Below, one piece after another: positions 1 through 8,300 of a stretch of DNA of 64,000 nt. This DNA is from Nocardiopsis metallicus (GTDB lineage: Bacteria; Actinomycetota; Actinomycetes; Streptosporangiales; Streptosporangiaceae): contig NZ_JACHDO010000001.1 of assembly GCF_014201115.1 (NCBI RefSeq), positions 3,472,001-3,536,000 on the forward strand, written 5' to 3'. The notes under the pieces were generated by a model. It saw only the letters and a list, made by a program, of their open reading frames with translations. It was not told where the DNA came from and ran no database searches. Numbering within the stretch: position 1 is the stretch's first letter; every line of letters starts with the position of its first letter. The position numbers and the translations under genes are program-made.

Positions 1-1
1 C

Positions 2-229
2 TTGCTCCAGGACCTGGACATGGACAGCACTTGGATCGAGAGCGGGTTGGAGAGCCACGGTCTGCTCCAGCTCACCTCACGGCTACGCCGTGTACCCCCG
101 TGGGCCCGGGTCGACGTCCAGGTGTTCCTCCCGGACCGGACCTGGCGCCAGGTCGCCGCGGCCCTGGTCGAACGCCTGCCCGACCCGCACCAGCCCTCCC
201 CGGAAGGGTCTCCGTCAGTTCTCCCCTGA
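2..229 (+). CDS. C-terminal part of an unidentified protein (left edge)
   Basis: An open frame enters from the left edge and stops at 229. It reads MLQDLDMDSTWIESG near its visible start and ends with a Pro/Ser-rich tail. The true start is probably outside the window. I recognise no domain. It runs in the same direction as the whiB-like gene that begins about 80 bp downstream. It could be a chance frame in GC-rich DNA. Confidence 0.3.
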   Translation: MLQDLDMDSTWIESGLESHGLLQLTSRLRRVPPWARVDVQVFLPDRTWRQVAAALVERLPDPHQPSPEGSPSVLP

Positions 230-310
230 CCCCGGAGGCGCCCCGCGGTGGTCCCGTTCCCCCAAGGACCAGAGCGGGGCCACCCCAACATCCGACTTCC
301 GAAGAATGCC

Positions 311-583
311 ATGAACGCTCTGACTGAAACCCGCGCCCCATGCCGCGACACCGACCCCGACTCCCTCTTCACCACCGGAGCAGCCCAAGGCCAGACCGTG
401 CAGATCTGCCACGGGTGCCCGATCCGTGTGGCATGTCTGGCCGAGGCAATGGAGCACCGCATCGAAGACGGTGTCTGGGGCGGGATGACCGCGCGCCAAC
501 GACGCGCACTACGCAAGAAATACGGTGACGCCTGGCTCACAGCAATCACCCCCGTCGACCACTCACAAACAGGGATCCGCTGA
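311..583 (+). CDS. WhiB-family iron-sulfur transcriptional regulator
   Basis: A 90-residue WhiB-like protein. Four cysteines at residues 11, 33, 36 and 42 have the family spacing C-x21-C-x2-C-x5-C and should hold a [4Fe-4S] cluster. The turn GVWGG follows at 54-58, then a basic tail (RQRRALRKK) expected to contact DNA. WhiB proteins act as sigma-factor partners in actinobacteria. I chose ATG 311 because it places the first cysteine at residue 11; an earlier frame start at 248 adds 21 residues unlike the family. The Shine-Dalgarno sequence is weak. It lies 5 bp before a STAND ATPase gene, which suggests one transcript. The exact Wbl subclass is not clear. Confidence 0.85.
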   Translation: MNALTETRAPCRDTDPDSLFTTGAAQGQTVQICHGCPIRVACLAEAMEHRIEDGVWGGMTARQRRALRKKYGDAWLTAITPVDHSQTGIR

Positions 584-588
584 CACTG

Positions 589-2607
589 ATGGCGACGCAC
601 AACACCGCCGGGGCCGTATGGGGAACCTTGATCCAGGCAGATCACGTCAGCCTTCACGTACCCGTGTCCCGGCACCTGCCTCCGCGACAGCTCCCCGCAC
701 CTCGCCCCTTCTTCGACCGTGCCCAGCTCCACGCCTACCTCAACCGCGCATGGGCCACTCGATATGGGCCCTTGTGGACCGCCGTCGAAGGTCGGCCCGG
801 CATCGGAAAGACCGCGTTCATCACCGATTGGGCACACCGTCACCCCGACCGGTGGCCGGACGGATGGGTGTACGCCGATCTCGCCCACAACGATCCCGAC
901 ACCGCCCTGCGGGGATGGCTCATCTCCCTGGGCCACGCCACCCTGCCCGAGCGAACCGAAGCCCTACACGCCTTGTGGCGCACCTTCACCGCCCACAAGC
1001 AGCTACTGGTGGTAATCGACAACGCACCCCGGGAGGCGCTTGGAGACATCCTCCCGCTGTTACCCACCGGGACCAGATGCGCAGGCGTTGTCATCGGGCA
1101 CCACGGGTTAACCCGGCTCGTCGCCCACGGTGCCAGGCTCGTGCGTCTGGCACCACTGGCGCCCGAGACCGTGCGCGACCTCATCACTCACCTGGTCGAT
1201 CATCCGGTATCCGGCCCAGTCCTGGGCGCCGCGGTCAACAACGCCTCGGGCTCTCCCCTCATTGCTGCGCTGAACGCCGTCCTGCTCACCCAGAACCCAC
1301 GCTCCACCACCGATCAGTTCACATCCCGACCGGAGAAGGGGTCACTCGTGAACGACCACGTCACCCAGATCCTCAGCAATCTTCCAGAGACGACGGCTCA
1401 CGCCGCCGCTCTTCTCGCCGTCCATCCCGGCTCCCACCTGAGCGTTGAGCTGGCGGTGTCCCTGCTGGAAACCACACCGTCCCTGGCCCGTTCCATTCTG
1501 GAGGAATTGGCCGAGGCGGAGCTGCTCACCGATCTCGGGCAGGGCCGCTACGCTCCCCACCACCTGGTGCACCCCGCTCTCCTCGATCGCAGCGCCCCCG
1601 TTGACCGCACCCATGTGGTCGAGCGGTTGTGTGCCCACTACCGGTTGCGCACCGCGGCCATGGACGTCGCCATCAACCCCTGGCGCTGGCGTGTCGACGA
1701 AGAAGCGATCGCGCAGGTGCGGGAGACCGAGCCGGTGTGGTTCGCCTCCGCTGACGATGCTCTGGCCTGGGGAGACCGCGAGCTCCCCAATCTGCTGGCC
1801 GTGGCACGCATGGTGGCCAACCTGGGTGGGCGCCCCTTCCTGTGGCAGGTCTGTGACCACCTGGGCACCTACATCGTCAAACGCAAACCCATGACCCCAG
1901 CGCGGGAGCTGTACCAGCTCGGTCTGGAACAGGCCCGAGCGGAGACGAATCTGCTGGCACTCGGGCTGATGTTCCAGAGGGTAGGGGCAGTAGCGCCCGA
2001 CCGTGCCACAGCACGCGAACATGCCGAGCACTCGTTGAAGGCCTACCGCCAAGCCGGTCACCAGCAGGGAGTAGCCTCAGCACTGGAGACTTTGGGAGGA
2101 GCGTATCGAGCGAGCGGAGATCTGAAGGCAGCGGCCAAGGCGTTCATCGAGTCCGAGCGGATCCATACGAAGCTGGGACGTCAGCGGGGCGCAGCGCTCC
2201 AGCGGCGCAAACTCTCCGAAATCCGTGCCGACCAAGGCCGTCTGGAGGAAGCCCTGGCTGGGTTCGTCGACTCCCACCGTGTCCTCCTGGAGCTGGAGCG
2301 GCCCGACGTCTACCAGGCCACCCGCAGCGTCCAGGGAGCCATCGACGTTGCCAAGGAAATCGGCCAACCAGTGATCACGAGCCTGTTGGAGTTGCTCTGC
2401 AACCAAGGTCTGCACTCAGCACGAGTGGTCGGATCGATCCACCAGCAGGCCAACCTGTACACCGCCCTGGCCGACATCGCCCACGGTCGGGGAGACCGTT
2501 CCGGAGAGCATGCTGCGCTCACTGAGGCTCACCAGCTCCTGGAACCCACCGGCCACCCCGACACCGTGCTGATCGCTGAACGGCTTCTCGAAGCCGAGCG
2601 CCGATAA
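589..2607 (+). CDS. STAND-type (NB-ARC-like) ATPase with C-terminal helical repeats
   Basis: A 672-residue protein. A P-loop GRPGIGKT lies at 68-75 and a Walker B strand (QLLVVIDN) ends near 145, followed by a winged-helix-like segment. From about residue 440 to the end the chain is helical and TPR-like, with repeated segments such as ALETLGGAYRASGDLKAAAKAF. This is the layout of AfsR/NB-ARC-type signalling ATPases, but there is no N-terminal DNA-binding or effector domain here. It follows the whiB-like gene by 5 bp, so the two may work together; that link is inference. Such ATPases serve as regulators or as immune sensors, and the sequence does not decide which. Confidence 0.75.
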   Translation: MATHNTAGAVWGTLIQADHVSLHVPVSRHLPPRQLPAPRPFFDRAQLHAYLNRAWATRYGPLWTAVEGRPGIGKTAFITDWAHRHPDRWPDGWVYADLAHNDPDTALRGWLISLGHATLPERTEALHALWRTFTAHKQLLVVIDNAPREALGDILPLLPTGTRCAGVVIGHHGLTRLVAHGARLVRLAPLAPETVRDLITHLVDHPVSGPVLGAAVNNASGSPLIAALNAVLLTQNPRSTTDQFTSRPEKGSLVNDHVTQILSNLPETTAHAAALLAVHPGSHLSVELAVSLLETTPSLARSILEELAEAELLTDLGQGRYAPHHLVHPALLDRSAPVDRTHVVERLCAHYRLRTAAMDVAINPWRWRVDEEAIAQVRETEPVWFASADDALAWGDRELPNLLAVARMVANLGGRPFLWQVCDHLGTYIVKRKPMTPARELYQLGLEQARAETNLLALGLMFQRVGAVAPDRATAREHAEHSLKAYRQAGHQQGVASALETLGGAYRASGDLKAAAKAFIESERIHTKLGRQRGAALQRRKLSEIRADQGRLEEALAGFVDSHRVLLELERPDVYQATRSVQGAIDVAKEIGQPVITSLLELLCNQGLHSARVVGSIHQQANLYTALADIAHGRGDRSGEHAALTEAHQLLEPTGHPDTVLIAERLLEAERR

Positions 2608-2611
2608 CACC

Positions 2612-2722
2612 GAGCGCTTCGGCGCGATCGACGTGCTGGAGTACTCGCCTTACACAGGTCCGACCCCGGTCAACCCCACCGAGGTGAGCGTGGACAACCT
2701 GCACCCTGAGATCGACAACTAG
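2612..2722 (+). pseudogene. Fragment of a short-chain dehydrogenase/reductase
   Basis: This 36-codon frame reads ERFGAIDVLEYSPYTGP and continues to a stop at 2720-2722. The pattern resembles an internal SDR segment (RFGxIDVLxxSP). There is no start codon, no nucleotide-binding glycine motif and no catalytic YxxxK, so it is a remnant. It sits directly behind the STAND ATPase gene and before other gene debris. The family call rests on a short match by eye. Confidence 0.45.
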
Positions 2723-2780
2723 GTCACCACCACCCAGGCCGTCTGTCCGCCATAGTGAAGGCCGACTCCGGCACTGTCTC

Positions 2781-3113
2781 GTGCCGGGTGTGATGGAGGC
2801 TCTGGCATGTACCGGCTTCGGTGGAGCCGTGTTTCCGGATTCTCAGGCCACGGTGCTCGGTTTCTTGTTCTCGCGCACCCATGCCGTGGCCCTCGGGCAC
2901 CTCAGCAAGATCCAGGCGGCCCGAGGCGAAACCGAAGCCGCCTGCGCAACCCGGTCCGAGACCTTGGACGCGATGCAGGGTGTGAGTTCTGGCCAGGCGC
3001 TGAACACCTTGCGAACTATGAGAACCCGCCTGAACACCTTCCGCGGACGAACCGTTACGGCAGTACGCGAGGTGGACCTACACGCTTCCCAGATCCTGTG
3101 CGATGTACCCTGA
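2781..3113 (+). pseudogene. C-terminal remnant of an XRE-family regulator
   Basis: The translated end (HAVALGHLSKIQAARGE, then TLDAMQGVSSGQALNTL and MRTRLNTF) resembles the TPR-like C-terminus of actinomycete XRE regulators. No helix-turn-helix domain precedes it, so most of the gene is gone. Its stop codon at 3111-3113 overlaps the start of the broken trmO gene (ATG 3103), which suggests the two were once translationally coupled. Confidence 0.55.
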
Positions 3114-3333
3114 TCCGGCTCACCCCACCTCACAGGGATCCGAACTCGCGCAGATCTCCCTCGCCCCCATCGCCCCCGTGATCGGCGGCCGCGCCGAGGT
3201 CGCCGACGACTGCTGGGGCGGGGCCCAGTCGATCATCCGTCTCAACAGAGACCTACTCCTCGACACTTGAAGGGTTTGGAAGAGTTCAGCCCTGATGTTG
3301 CTTCAGTTCGGTAGACACCTGTGAGCTGGGGTT

Positions 3334-4248
3334 TTACGCGGCCTGAGACAGCGCCGCAAGCCTGTCTTGAGCAACTTCGGTGTGGCGACGTTCATACTCA
3401 GCCGGGCTGAGCTGACCATTGGCCGAATGCCGCCGCCAGGGGTTGTAGAACCCCTCGATATAGGAGAACACCTCCCGCTCCGCATCCGCCCTGGTGGCGA
3501 AACGGGTGCGGTCGATCAACTCGGTCTCCAACGACGCGAAGAAGCTCTCGGTGACGGCGTTGTCGTAACACGACCCCGTCCGCCCCGTCGAGGGAGCGAT
3601 CCCTGCCTCTTCGCAGCGGCGACCAAAGGCCAGACTGGTGTATTGCGATCCCTTGTCCGAGTGATGGATCAGCCCCGGACCGGGACGGCGGGCGGTCACC
3701 GCCATGGCCAGCGCGTCGCAGACCAGATCGGCGCGCATGTGAGGGGCCATCGCCCAGCCCACGATGCGGCGCGAGAACAGGTCCATCACCACCGCCAGGT
3801 ACACCCACCCCTGGTCGGTGGGCACGTAGGTGATGTCCGCGCTCCACTTGGTGTTGGGGGCATGGGCGGTGAAGTCACGACCGACCAGATCCGGTGGGGC
3901 TGTGGCCATCCGGTCCTGGGAGGTCAGGCTTTTGCGGCCGGTGCGGCGGTGGACCCCGACCAGGCCCTGGCGGCGCATCAGCCGGGTGATGCGGTTGCGT
4001 CCAGCGCGGATGCCGTCGAGCTCGGCCAGGTCGGCCTGGAGCCTGGGGGAGCCGTAGGTGCCGCGGGAGCGCTCGTGGTGGCCCTGGATGCGCTCGGACA
4101 GGTCAGCGTCGGAGCGTTCCTTGGCCGTGGGGCCGTCCTGGATTCGGTGGTGGTGTTTGTAGTAGCCCTGCCGCGATACGCCGAGCAGCCGGGACATCAG
4201 GGAGACGGAGTGGCGTGTCTTTTCTTCGTCGATCAGCCGGAACATCAC
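3334..4248 (-). CDS. IS3 transposase OrfB (DDE integrase domain)
   Basis: A 304-residue OrfB. An N-terminal helical HTH_21 region (SRLLGVSRQGYYKH) is followed by an integrase core. The core shows WSADITYVPT (first Asp), HHSDKGSQYTS (second Asp) and a final Glu in AVTESFFASLETE. The C-terminus YNPWRRHSANGQLSP is typical. The start is GTG 4248, or the next codon ATG 4245. The stop of orfA overlaps this start, so expression may use coupling or a programmed frameshift to make an OrfAB fusion. Confidence 0.92.
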   Translation of the reverse strand: MMFRLIDEEKTRHSVSLMSRLLGVSRQGYYKHHHRIQDGPTAKERSDADLSERIQGHHERSRGTYGSPRLQADLAELDGIRAGRNRITRLMRRQGLVGVHRRTGRKSLTSQDRMATAPPDLVGRDFTAHAPNTKWSADITYVPTDQGWVYLAVVMDLFSRRIVGWAMAPHMRADLVCDALAMAVTARRPGPGLIHHSDKGSQYTSLAFGRRCEEAGIAPSTGRTGSCYDNAVTESFFASLETELIDRTRFATRADAEREVFSYIEGFYNPWRRHSANGQLSPAEYERRHTEVAQDRLAALSQAA

Positions 4249-4532
4249 CGACTGGTCTCCCGGACGAAGAAAGCCGTGGCCTTGCGCAGGATCTCGCGCT
4301 CTTCGCGCAGCTGGGCGTTCTCTCGGCGAAGGCGGGCCAGTTCGGCCTTGTCATCGCTGGTGGTGCCCTCTGCCTGGCCGGAGTCGATCTTGGCCTGATT
4401 GATCCAGGTGCGGATCGTCTGGGCCGAGGGTTCGAACTCAGCTGCCAGGTCCTCGGGGCTACGGCCGGAGCGGGCCAGCGCGATGATCTGATCGCGGTAC
4501 TCCGGCGGGTACGCAGGGCGGGTCTTGGGCAC
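4245..4532 (-). CDS. IS3 transposase OrfA (HTH and leucine zipper)
   Basis: A 95-residue OrfA. The helix-turn-helix is YRDQIIALARSGRSPEDLA followed by TIRTWINQAK. A C-terminal coiled coil (LARLRRENAQLREEREILRKA) should dimerise the protein. I chose GTG 4532 because GAGGAG lies just upstream; the longer frame from 4583 would start inside the terminal repeat. The HTH is expected to bind the element ends. Confidence 0.88.
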   Translation of the reverse strand: MPKTRPAYPPEYRDQIIALARSGRSPEDLAAEFEPSAQTIRTWINQAKIDSGQAEGTTSDDKAELARLRRENAQLREEREILRKATAFFVRETSR

Positions 4533-5190
4533 TTCAATCTCCTCGTTCAATGACAAAGTATCCGAAAGCGGACACCTGTCCACCGAACCGAAGCAAGATC
4601 ACCCCATCTCCAAGTGGTCTGGCACTTCAGCCAGGGGTCTGAGGACGACGTCCACCTGAGCGCCCGGCACCCGCGCAACAACCCCGCCTGGCCCAAGACG
4701 GGAACGGTCGTCCACCGCAACCACCGTCACCCGGCCCGGATCGCTGTCTCCTACCCCGGCCCGCTCCGTGTTGATGGCCGGGATCTACACGTTGAGGACC
4801 TGGATGTCGTCGACGGCACCCCCGTCCTGGATCTCGCCCCCTGATTCACAGAGTTCGGTCCCCGCGGTGAGGTCCAGCGGCTTTCATGGCCCCGGGAAGT
4901 ACTCAAGGAGTTCTGGCAGCCCCGGCAAGGGGAGTGACAGGGCTCCTCTGGCCGTTCCCAGTAGGTCCACCATCTTCGGATCACGCAAGGTTGGGAACCG
5001 GTGATTGAGTGACGGCCTGCACTCAACACCTTGGATACGCTGTGACGATGCCTGGGACACCAGGCTTCGGGACGTCGGTCAGACTTCGTTGGCCTCTTCG
5101 GATCGCTCCATGTCCGGCTCAGACCCAACACAAGGCCTGATCGTTGTTTCGGACCTGTTCACGTTTTTCCCCGACATGAAGGAGCCGTAG

Positions 5191-5958
5191 GTGCGACCCC
5201 CGCTGGAACCACGCTTCCTTCAGTCCTGGCAGCGGATCCTGCTCTGGTCCTTGGGTGGCGTCGCGTTCGTCGCCGGGGCAACAGCAGTGTTCACCACCGA
5301 GAACGGCAGTGGAGCCGTGGCACTGCTGGTCTTCAGCGGATTGGCCCTCGCTGTGGCCGTGTTGGGTGACCGCATCGAGCGCTTCGAATTCGGCGGTGCC
5401 ACACTCCGGCTCCGAGCCGCGGCAGCCGATCGGTACGCCCAAGCCGAACAAGCCGAGGAAGACGGAGACAGCCCGAGCGCCGCCCAACTGCGCGACGAGG
5501 CCCACGCCCTCCTCGACGCAGCAGGTCCGCTGCTCACGGACTACCGCTCGACACGAGCCACCATGCCTTCAGGTCCTGCCCGTGTTCGGGCCTTGGAGAG
5601 GATCATGTCACGGGGCCGACAACTGGCCAGGACCCAGGCCTTCGCTCCAGAAGAAGTTCGCAAGTGGCTGAGCAACGGCAACGACGAAGAGCGCATCACC
5701 GCCCTCGGGTTGATGCAGGCCGACACGTCCCTGCGCGATTTCAGCGCCGTCCTGACCGTACTCACCAAGCCACGTAGTGCCTTCGAGCACTACCATGCCA
5801 TGGTTCTGGCCGAGCAGATGCTCGACGAGCTCGAACCCGAACAGCGCGCAGACCTCGCGAAAGCCCTGCGCGGCGAACAGGTCCAGAACTTGCGCCCAAA
5901 CAGTGACCGCCGCGTTCTCAGCAACGCCATTCTCCGAGCCCTCGCCCCCAGCGTTTGA
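5191..5958 (+). CDS. Unidentified membrane-anchored protein with two N-terminal helices
   Basis: A 255-residue protein starting at GTG 5191 behind AAGGAG. Two hydrophobic helices lie at about 15-35 and 42-60. A charged, mostly helical region follows (AEQAEEDGDSPSAAQLRDEAHALL), then a second helical block (ERIMSRGRQLARTQAFAPEE and DLAKALRGEQVQNLRP). I recognise no catalytic motif. The topology suggests a hairpin anchor with a cytoplasmic domain. It ends 35 bp before the first degenerate CRISPR repeat. Two-helix anchors are common in defence effectors, but that reading is speculation from position and topology. The 253 bp upstream (4938-5190) show nothing clear. Confidence 0.65.
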   Translation: MRPPLEPRFLQSWQRILLWSLGGVAFVAGATAVFTTENGSGAVALLVFSGLALAVAVLGDRIERFEFGGATLRLRAAAADRYAQAEQAEEDGDSPSAAQLRDEAHALLDAAGPLLTDYRSTRATMPSGPARVRALERIMSRGRQLARTQAFAPEEVRKWLSNGNDEERITALGLMQADTSLRDFSAVLTVLTKPRSAFEHYHAMVLAEQMLDELEPEQRADLAKALRGEQVQNLRPNSDRRVLSNAILRALAPSV

Positions 5959-5992
5959 CTCCCGTCTACAGCTCCGCAGACGAGTCCTACCG

Positions 5993-6498
5993 CCACCTCA
6001 ACCCGCTCGCGTGGGGAAAATACCTGGCCGCCACGCTCCCGGAGCGGATCTGATGCGGCTCACCCCCACTCGCGCGGGGAAGACTGGGCCTGCCGGTACT
6101 GGGACGCGCGCTGATGCGGCTCACCCCCGCTCGCGCGGGGAAGACGCCTCTGGTGCGGGGGGTCGCCGGTTCGGCGCCGGCTCACCCCCGCTCGCGCGGG
6201 GAAGACCAGGTGCTGGACGATCCGGGCGCGGGTCTGCGCGGCTCACCCCCGCTCGCGCGGGGAAGACTGAGAAAGTGGAGCTGTCGGAAATCCTGGTGGC
6301 GGCTCACCCCCGCTCGCGCGGGGAAGACCACTTCACACGCCAGAACTGAGCGGGCTCTTCCGGCTCACCCCCGCTCGCGCGGGGAAGACCGCGCGTCTAC
6401 GAGGCCGACGTCAACGAGGTCCGGCTCACCCCCGCTCGCGCGGGGAAGACTCGACCCCGGCCTCGACTGCGCGCTGCACCCACGGCTCACCCCCGCTC
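5993..6498 (-). CRISPR. CRISPR array A, type I-E repeat, crRNA sense on the minus strand
   Basis: 29-bp repeats and 32-bp spacers. Full repeats begin at 6056, 6117, 6178, 6239, 6300, 6361 and 6422, and each following spacer is exactly 32 bp. Read on the minus strand the repeat starts GTCTTCCCCGCGCGAGC and ends GGGGGTGAGCCG, the type I-E form. The copy at 6056 has one substitution. A heavily decayed copy at about 5993-6021 lies beyond a 34-bp gap. Decay at the left marks that side as the leader-distal end. The right end is a half repeat (6483-6498) fused to the half repeat of array B. No leader is present. Confidence 0.95.
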
Positions 6499-6514
6499 GA
6501 GCGGGGGTGAGCCG
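6483..6514. repeat. 32-bp perfect palindrome joining the two CRISPR arrays
   Basis: The palindrome is made of two identical 16-bp halves, CGGCTCACCCCCGCTC and its reverse complement, meeting between 6498 and 6499. Each half is the 3' part of a CRISPR repeat. The 13-bp 5' part (GTCTTCCCCGCGC) is missing from both. Both flanking spacers (6451-6482 and 6515-6546) are full-length 32-mers. The break therefore fell in the loop of the repeat hairpin and joined two leader-proximal ends without any leader between them. Confidence 0.97.
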
Positions 6515-7307
6515 TCGCTGAGGGCCGGTTTGCTGGCTGCTCGGGGGTCTTCCCCGCGCGAGCGGGGGTGAGCCGGTGTCCGGTACGTGGTGGGACCTGC
6601 TCAAACAGTCTTCCCCGCGCGAGCGGGGGTGAGCCGGGAAAAGCGGCCCCTCTGGGGCTGCGGCTAGCGTCTTCCCCGCGCGAGCGGGGGTGAGCCGTCG
6701 CCACTCATGACGACCGACCAGCCCAAGAAGTCTTCCCCGCGCGAGCGGGGGTGAGCCGGAATCGATCTCGTTTCGGTAGCCGTCCATTTTGTCTTCCCCG
6801 CGCGAGCGGGGGTGAGCCGCGGACGGGGCGGGTGCTGTCGCTCATCGCTCCGTCTTCCCCGCGCGAGCGGGGGTGAGCCGGTGCCCACGGGCCTCTCCCG
6901 GGGCGCCGAGGTGTCTTCCCCGCGCGAGCGGGGGTGAGCCGTGGCGCAGGGTGAGAAGGTAGTTCCTGGCGGTGTCTTCCCCGCGCGAGCGGGGGTGAGC
7001 CGATGCTCATCGACTACCGGCTGATCTCGGACGCGTCTTCCCCGCGCGAGCGGGGGTGAGCCGGTGGCGTAGATGCCCACCCTGCGCACCCGTTTGTCTT
7101 CCCCGCGCGAGCGGGGGTGAGCCGTCCCCGCAGGCCCAACCGGTCGCCCGCCAGCAGTCTTCCCCGCGCGAGCGGGGGTGAGCCGTGAACGAGGATCGCG
7201 ACCCGTCCGGGCGCACCGTCTTCCCCGCGCGAGCGGGGGTGAGCCGCCGTTGAGCACGTCGGGCTCGTCCGAGTGTCTGTCTTCCCTGCGCGAGCGGGGG
7301 TGAGCCA
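6499..7307 (+). CRISPR. CRISPR array B, type I-E repeat, crRNA sense on the plus strand
   Basis: Thirteen repeats follow the half repeat, starting at 6547, 6608, 6669, 6730, 6791, 6852, 6913, 6974, 7035, 7096, 7157, 7218 and 7279. The 61-bp period is strict and there are thirteen 32-bp spacers, all visibly different. Twelve repeats are identical to each other and to the array A consensus. The last (7279-7307) has two substitutions, which marks the right side as leader-distal. No cas gene lies within the window. The 245 bp after the array (7308-7552) show nothing recognisable. Confidence 0.97.
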
Positions 7308-7552
7308 GCGAACTGAGGTGGCAGCCCGTGGATGGTGTGGTGTTTATCGATGACGTGTGAGTACTGCCCCGTAGAACCGTCCACAGTGTCGCCCCCGCTC
7401 ATGTGCTTCCACAGCCTCACAAAGCCGCCACATTCCAGGATCGCTGCGGGTGACCGGCGGGCAGGCTTTGGTGCACCCACGGCCCCGTGAGGACGTTCAC
7501 TCTGAGAGAGCCGCTTCGGTACGACGTTCGTGCACCTGACCACCGGTCTCCG

Positions 7553-8245
7553 TCATGTTTTTGACAGTCTGCTATGCGTCCCCTGGAAGTACCTGCGGTC
7601 GTAGAGGCCGCGTTCCTTCACCAGCCGACCCCAACGCTCCTTGCGACCGAAGCGTTCACCGATCTTCTTCCCGTCGGGCAGCTTTCCCTGGTCCCGCTCC
7701 CACTCCTCAGCCCACGCCCATGCTCGGGCCTGAAACGGTGTGAGCGGTCTGGGGGCCTTGTCCTGCCCCGACGGATCCACTAGGCGTAGGCCGCTTCCCA
7801 GAGAGGGATCCAGTCCATCACTCGAATCCTGCTCATCGTCTGCGTACGCAGTGCGTACGTTCTTGGCTGCGGTGCGAAACTCACGCATGAGCAGCTCGTA
7901 AGCACCGATCAGCGCGAAACTCGGCCATGCGTGGATGATCCTCGACCACATCGTGGGGTCAGCGACGGCCACGTTCGCGGCCAATGATGCGACCGAACCG
8001 ATGATCAACAAGGCCCAAGGCAGCAGGCCGCCCTTGCGTCCGTGGCGGGCGTCGCTGAGCAGGGTCATGGAGGCGCCCACGATCATGCCGTCCACCGACA
8101 AGGGGAACAGGGCCGCTCTCCACGGGGGCTCACCGTGGCGCAGGGCGAGTTCGTACATGTGGGAGTAGGACACCACCGCGGCGATGCCCGCGAGCATCAG
8201 CACAGCGGCGATGGTCACTGCCCGTGACCAGCGGGAGGGCTCCAT
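7553..8245 (-). CDS. DUF2637-family membrane protein (integrative-element type)
   Basis: A 230-residue protein. Four hydrophobic segments lie in the first 130 residues (VTIAAVLMLAGIAAVVSYS, LFPLSVDGMIVGASMTLL, LPWALLIIGSVASLAANVAV and WPSFALIGAYELLM). A long cytoplasmic tail ends in a basic helical region (GKKIGERFGRKERWGRLVKE). This matches DUF2637 proteins of actinomycete conjugative and integrative elements. I chose ATG 8245, preceded by AAAGAAG; the frame runs back to 8380 but the extra residues are not family-like. A 36-bp palindrome lies about 55 bp upstream. Its role in transfer or replication is not established. Confidence 0.75.
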   Translation of the reverse strand: MEPSRWSRAVTIAAVLMLAGIAAVVSYSHMYELALRHGEPPWRAALFPLSVDGMIVGASMTLLSDARHGRKGGLLPWALLIIGSVASLAANVAVADPTMWSRIIHAWPSFALIGAYELLMREFRTAAKNVRTAYADDEQDSSDGLDPSLGSGLRLVDPSGQDKAPRPLTPFQARAWAWAEEWERDQGKLPDGKKIGERFGRKERWGRLVKERGLYDRRYFQGTHSRLSKT

Positions 8246-8300
8246 CACGATCACTTCTTTCCTGTGACCGAGAGACCTTCGCAGCAGCAGAACCACCGGG

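Larger units (their letters stand above)
3293..4601 (-). mobile_element. IS3-family insertion sequence
   Basis: A 1,309-bp element. The 25-bp terminal inverted repeats at 3293-3317 and 4577-4601 match at 22 positions and have the TG...CA ends of the family. Both flanks carry CCC, which fits a 3-bp target duplication. It encodes overlapping orfA and orfB on the minus strand and looks intact. It interrupts trmO. Confidence 0.9.
3103..4937 (+). pseudogene. trmO: trmO-like tRNA methyltransferase gene, split by an IS3 element
   Basis: Two pieces flank the IS3 element. The 5' piece (3103-3292) encodes an N-terminus with IGGRAEVADDCWGGAQSIIRL, matching TrmO/UPF0066, and then runs into a TGA at 3268. 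The adjacent frame continues as LKGLEEFSP up to the insertion. The 3' piece (4602-4937) continues HLQVVWHFSQGSEDDVHL and HPRNNPAWPKTGTVVHRNH, meets an in-frame TGA at 4842-4844, and goes on as FTEFGPRGEVQRLSWPREV to a stop at 4935-4937. TrmO N6-methylates threonylcarbamoyladenosine at position 37 of tRNA-Thr. With an insertion, a frameshift and a nonsense codon, the gene is dead. Confidence 0.75.

Noticed and set aside
2781..3113. Complete regulator gene
   Set aside because: No helix-turn-helix domain; only the C-terminal part resembles XRE proteins.
6114..7257. Open frames reading through the CRISPR arrays
   Set aside because: Their repeated peptides (SPPLARG, LTPARAGKT) are translations of the repeats and spacers.
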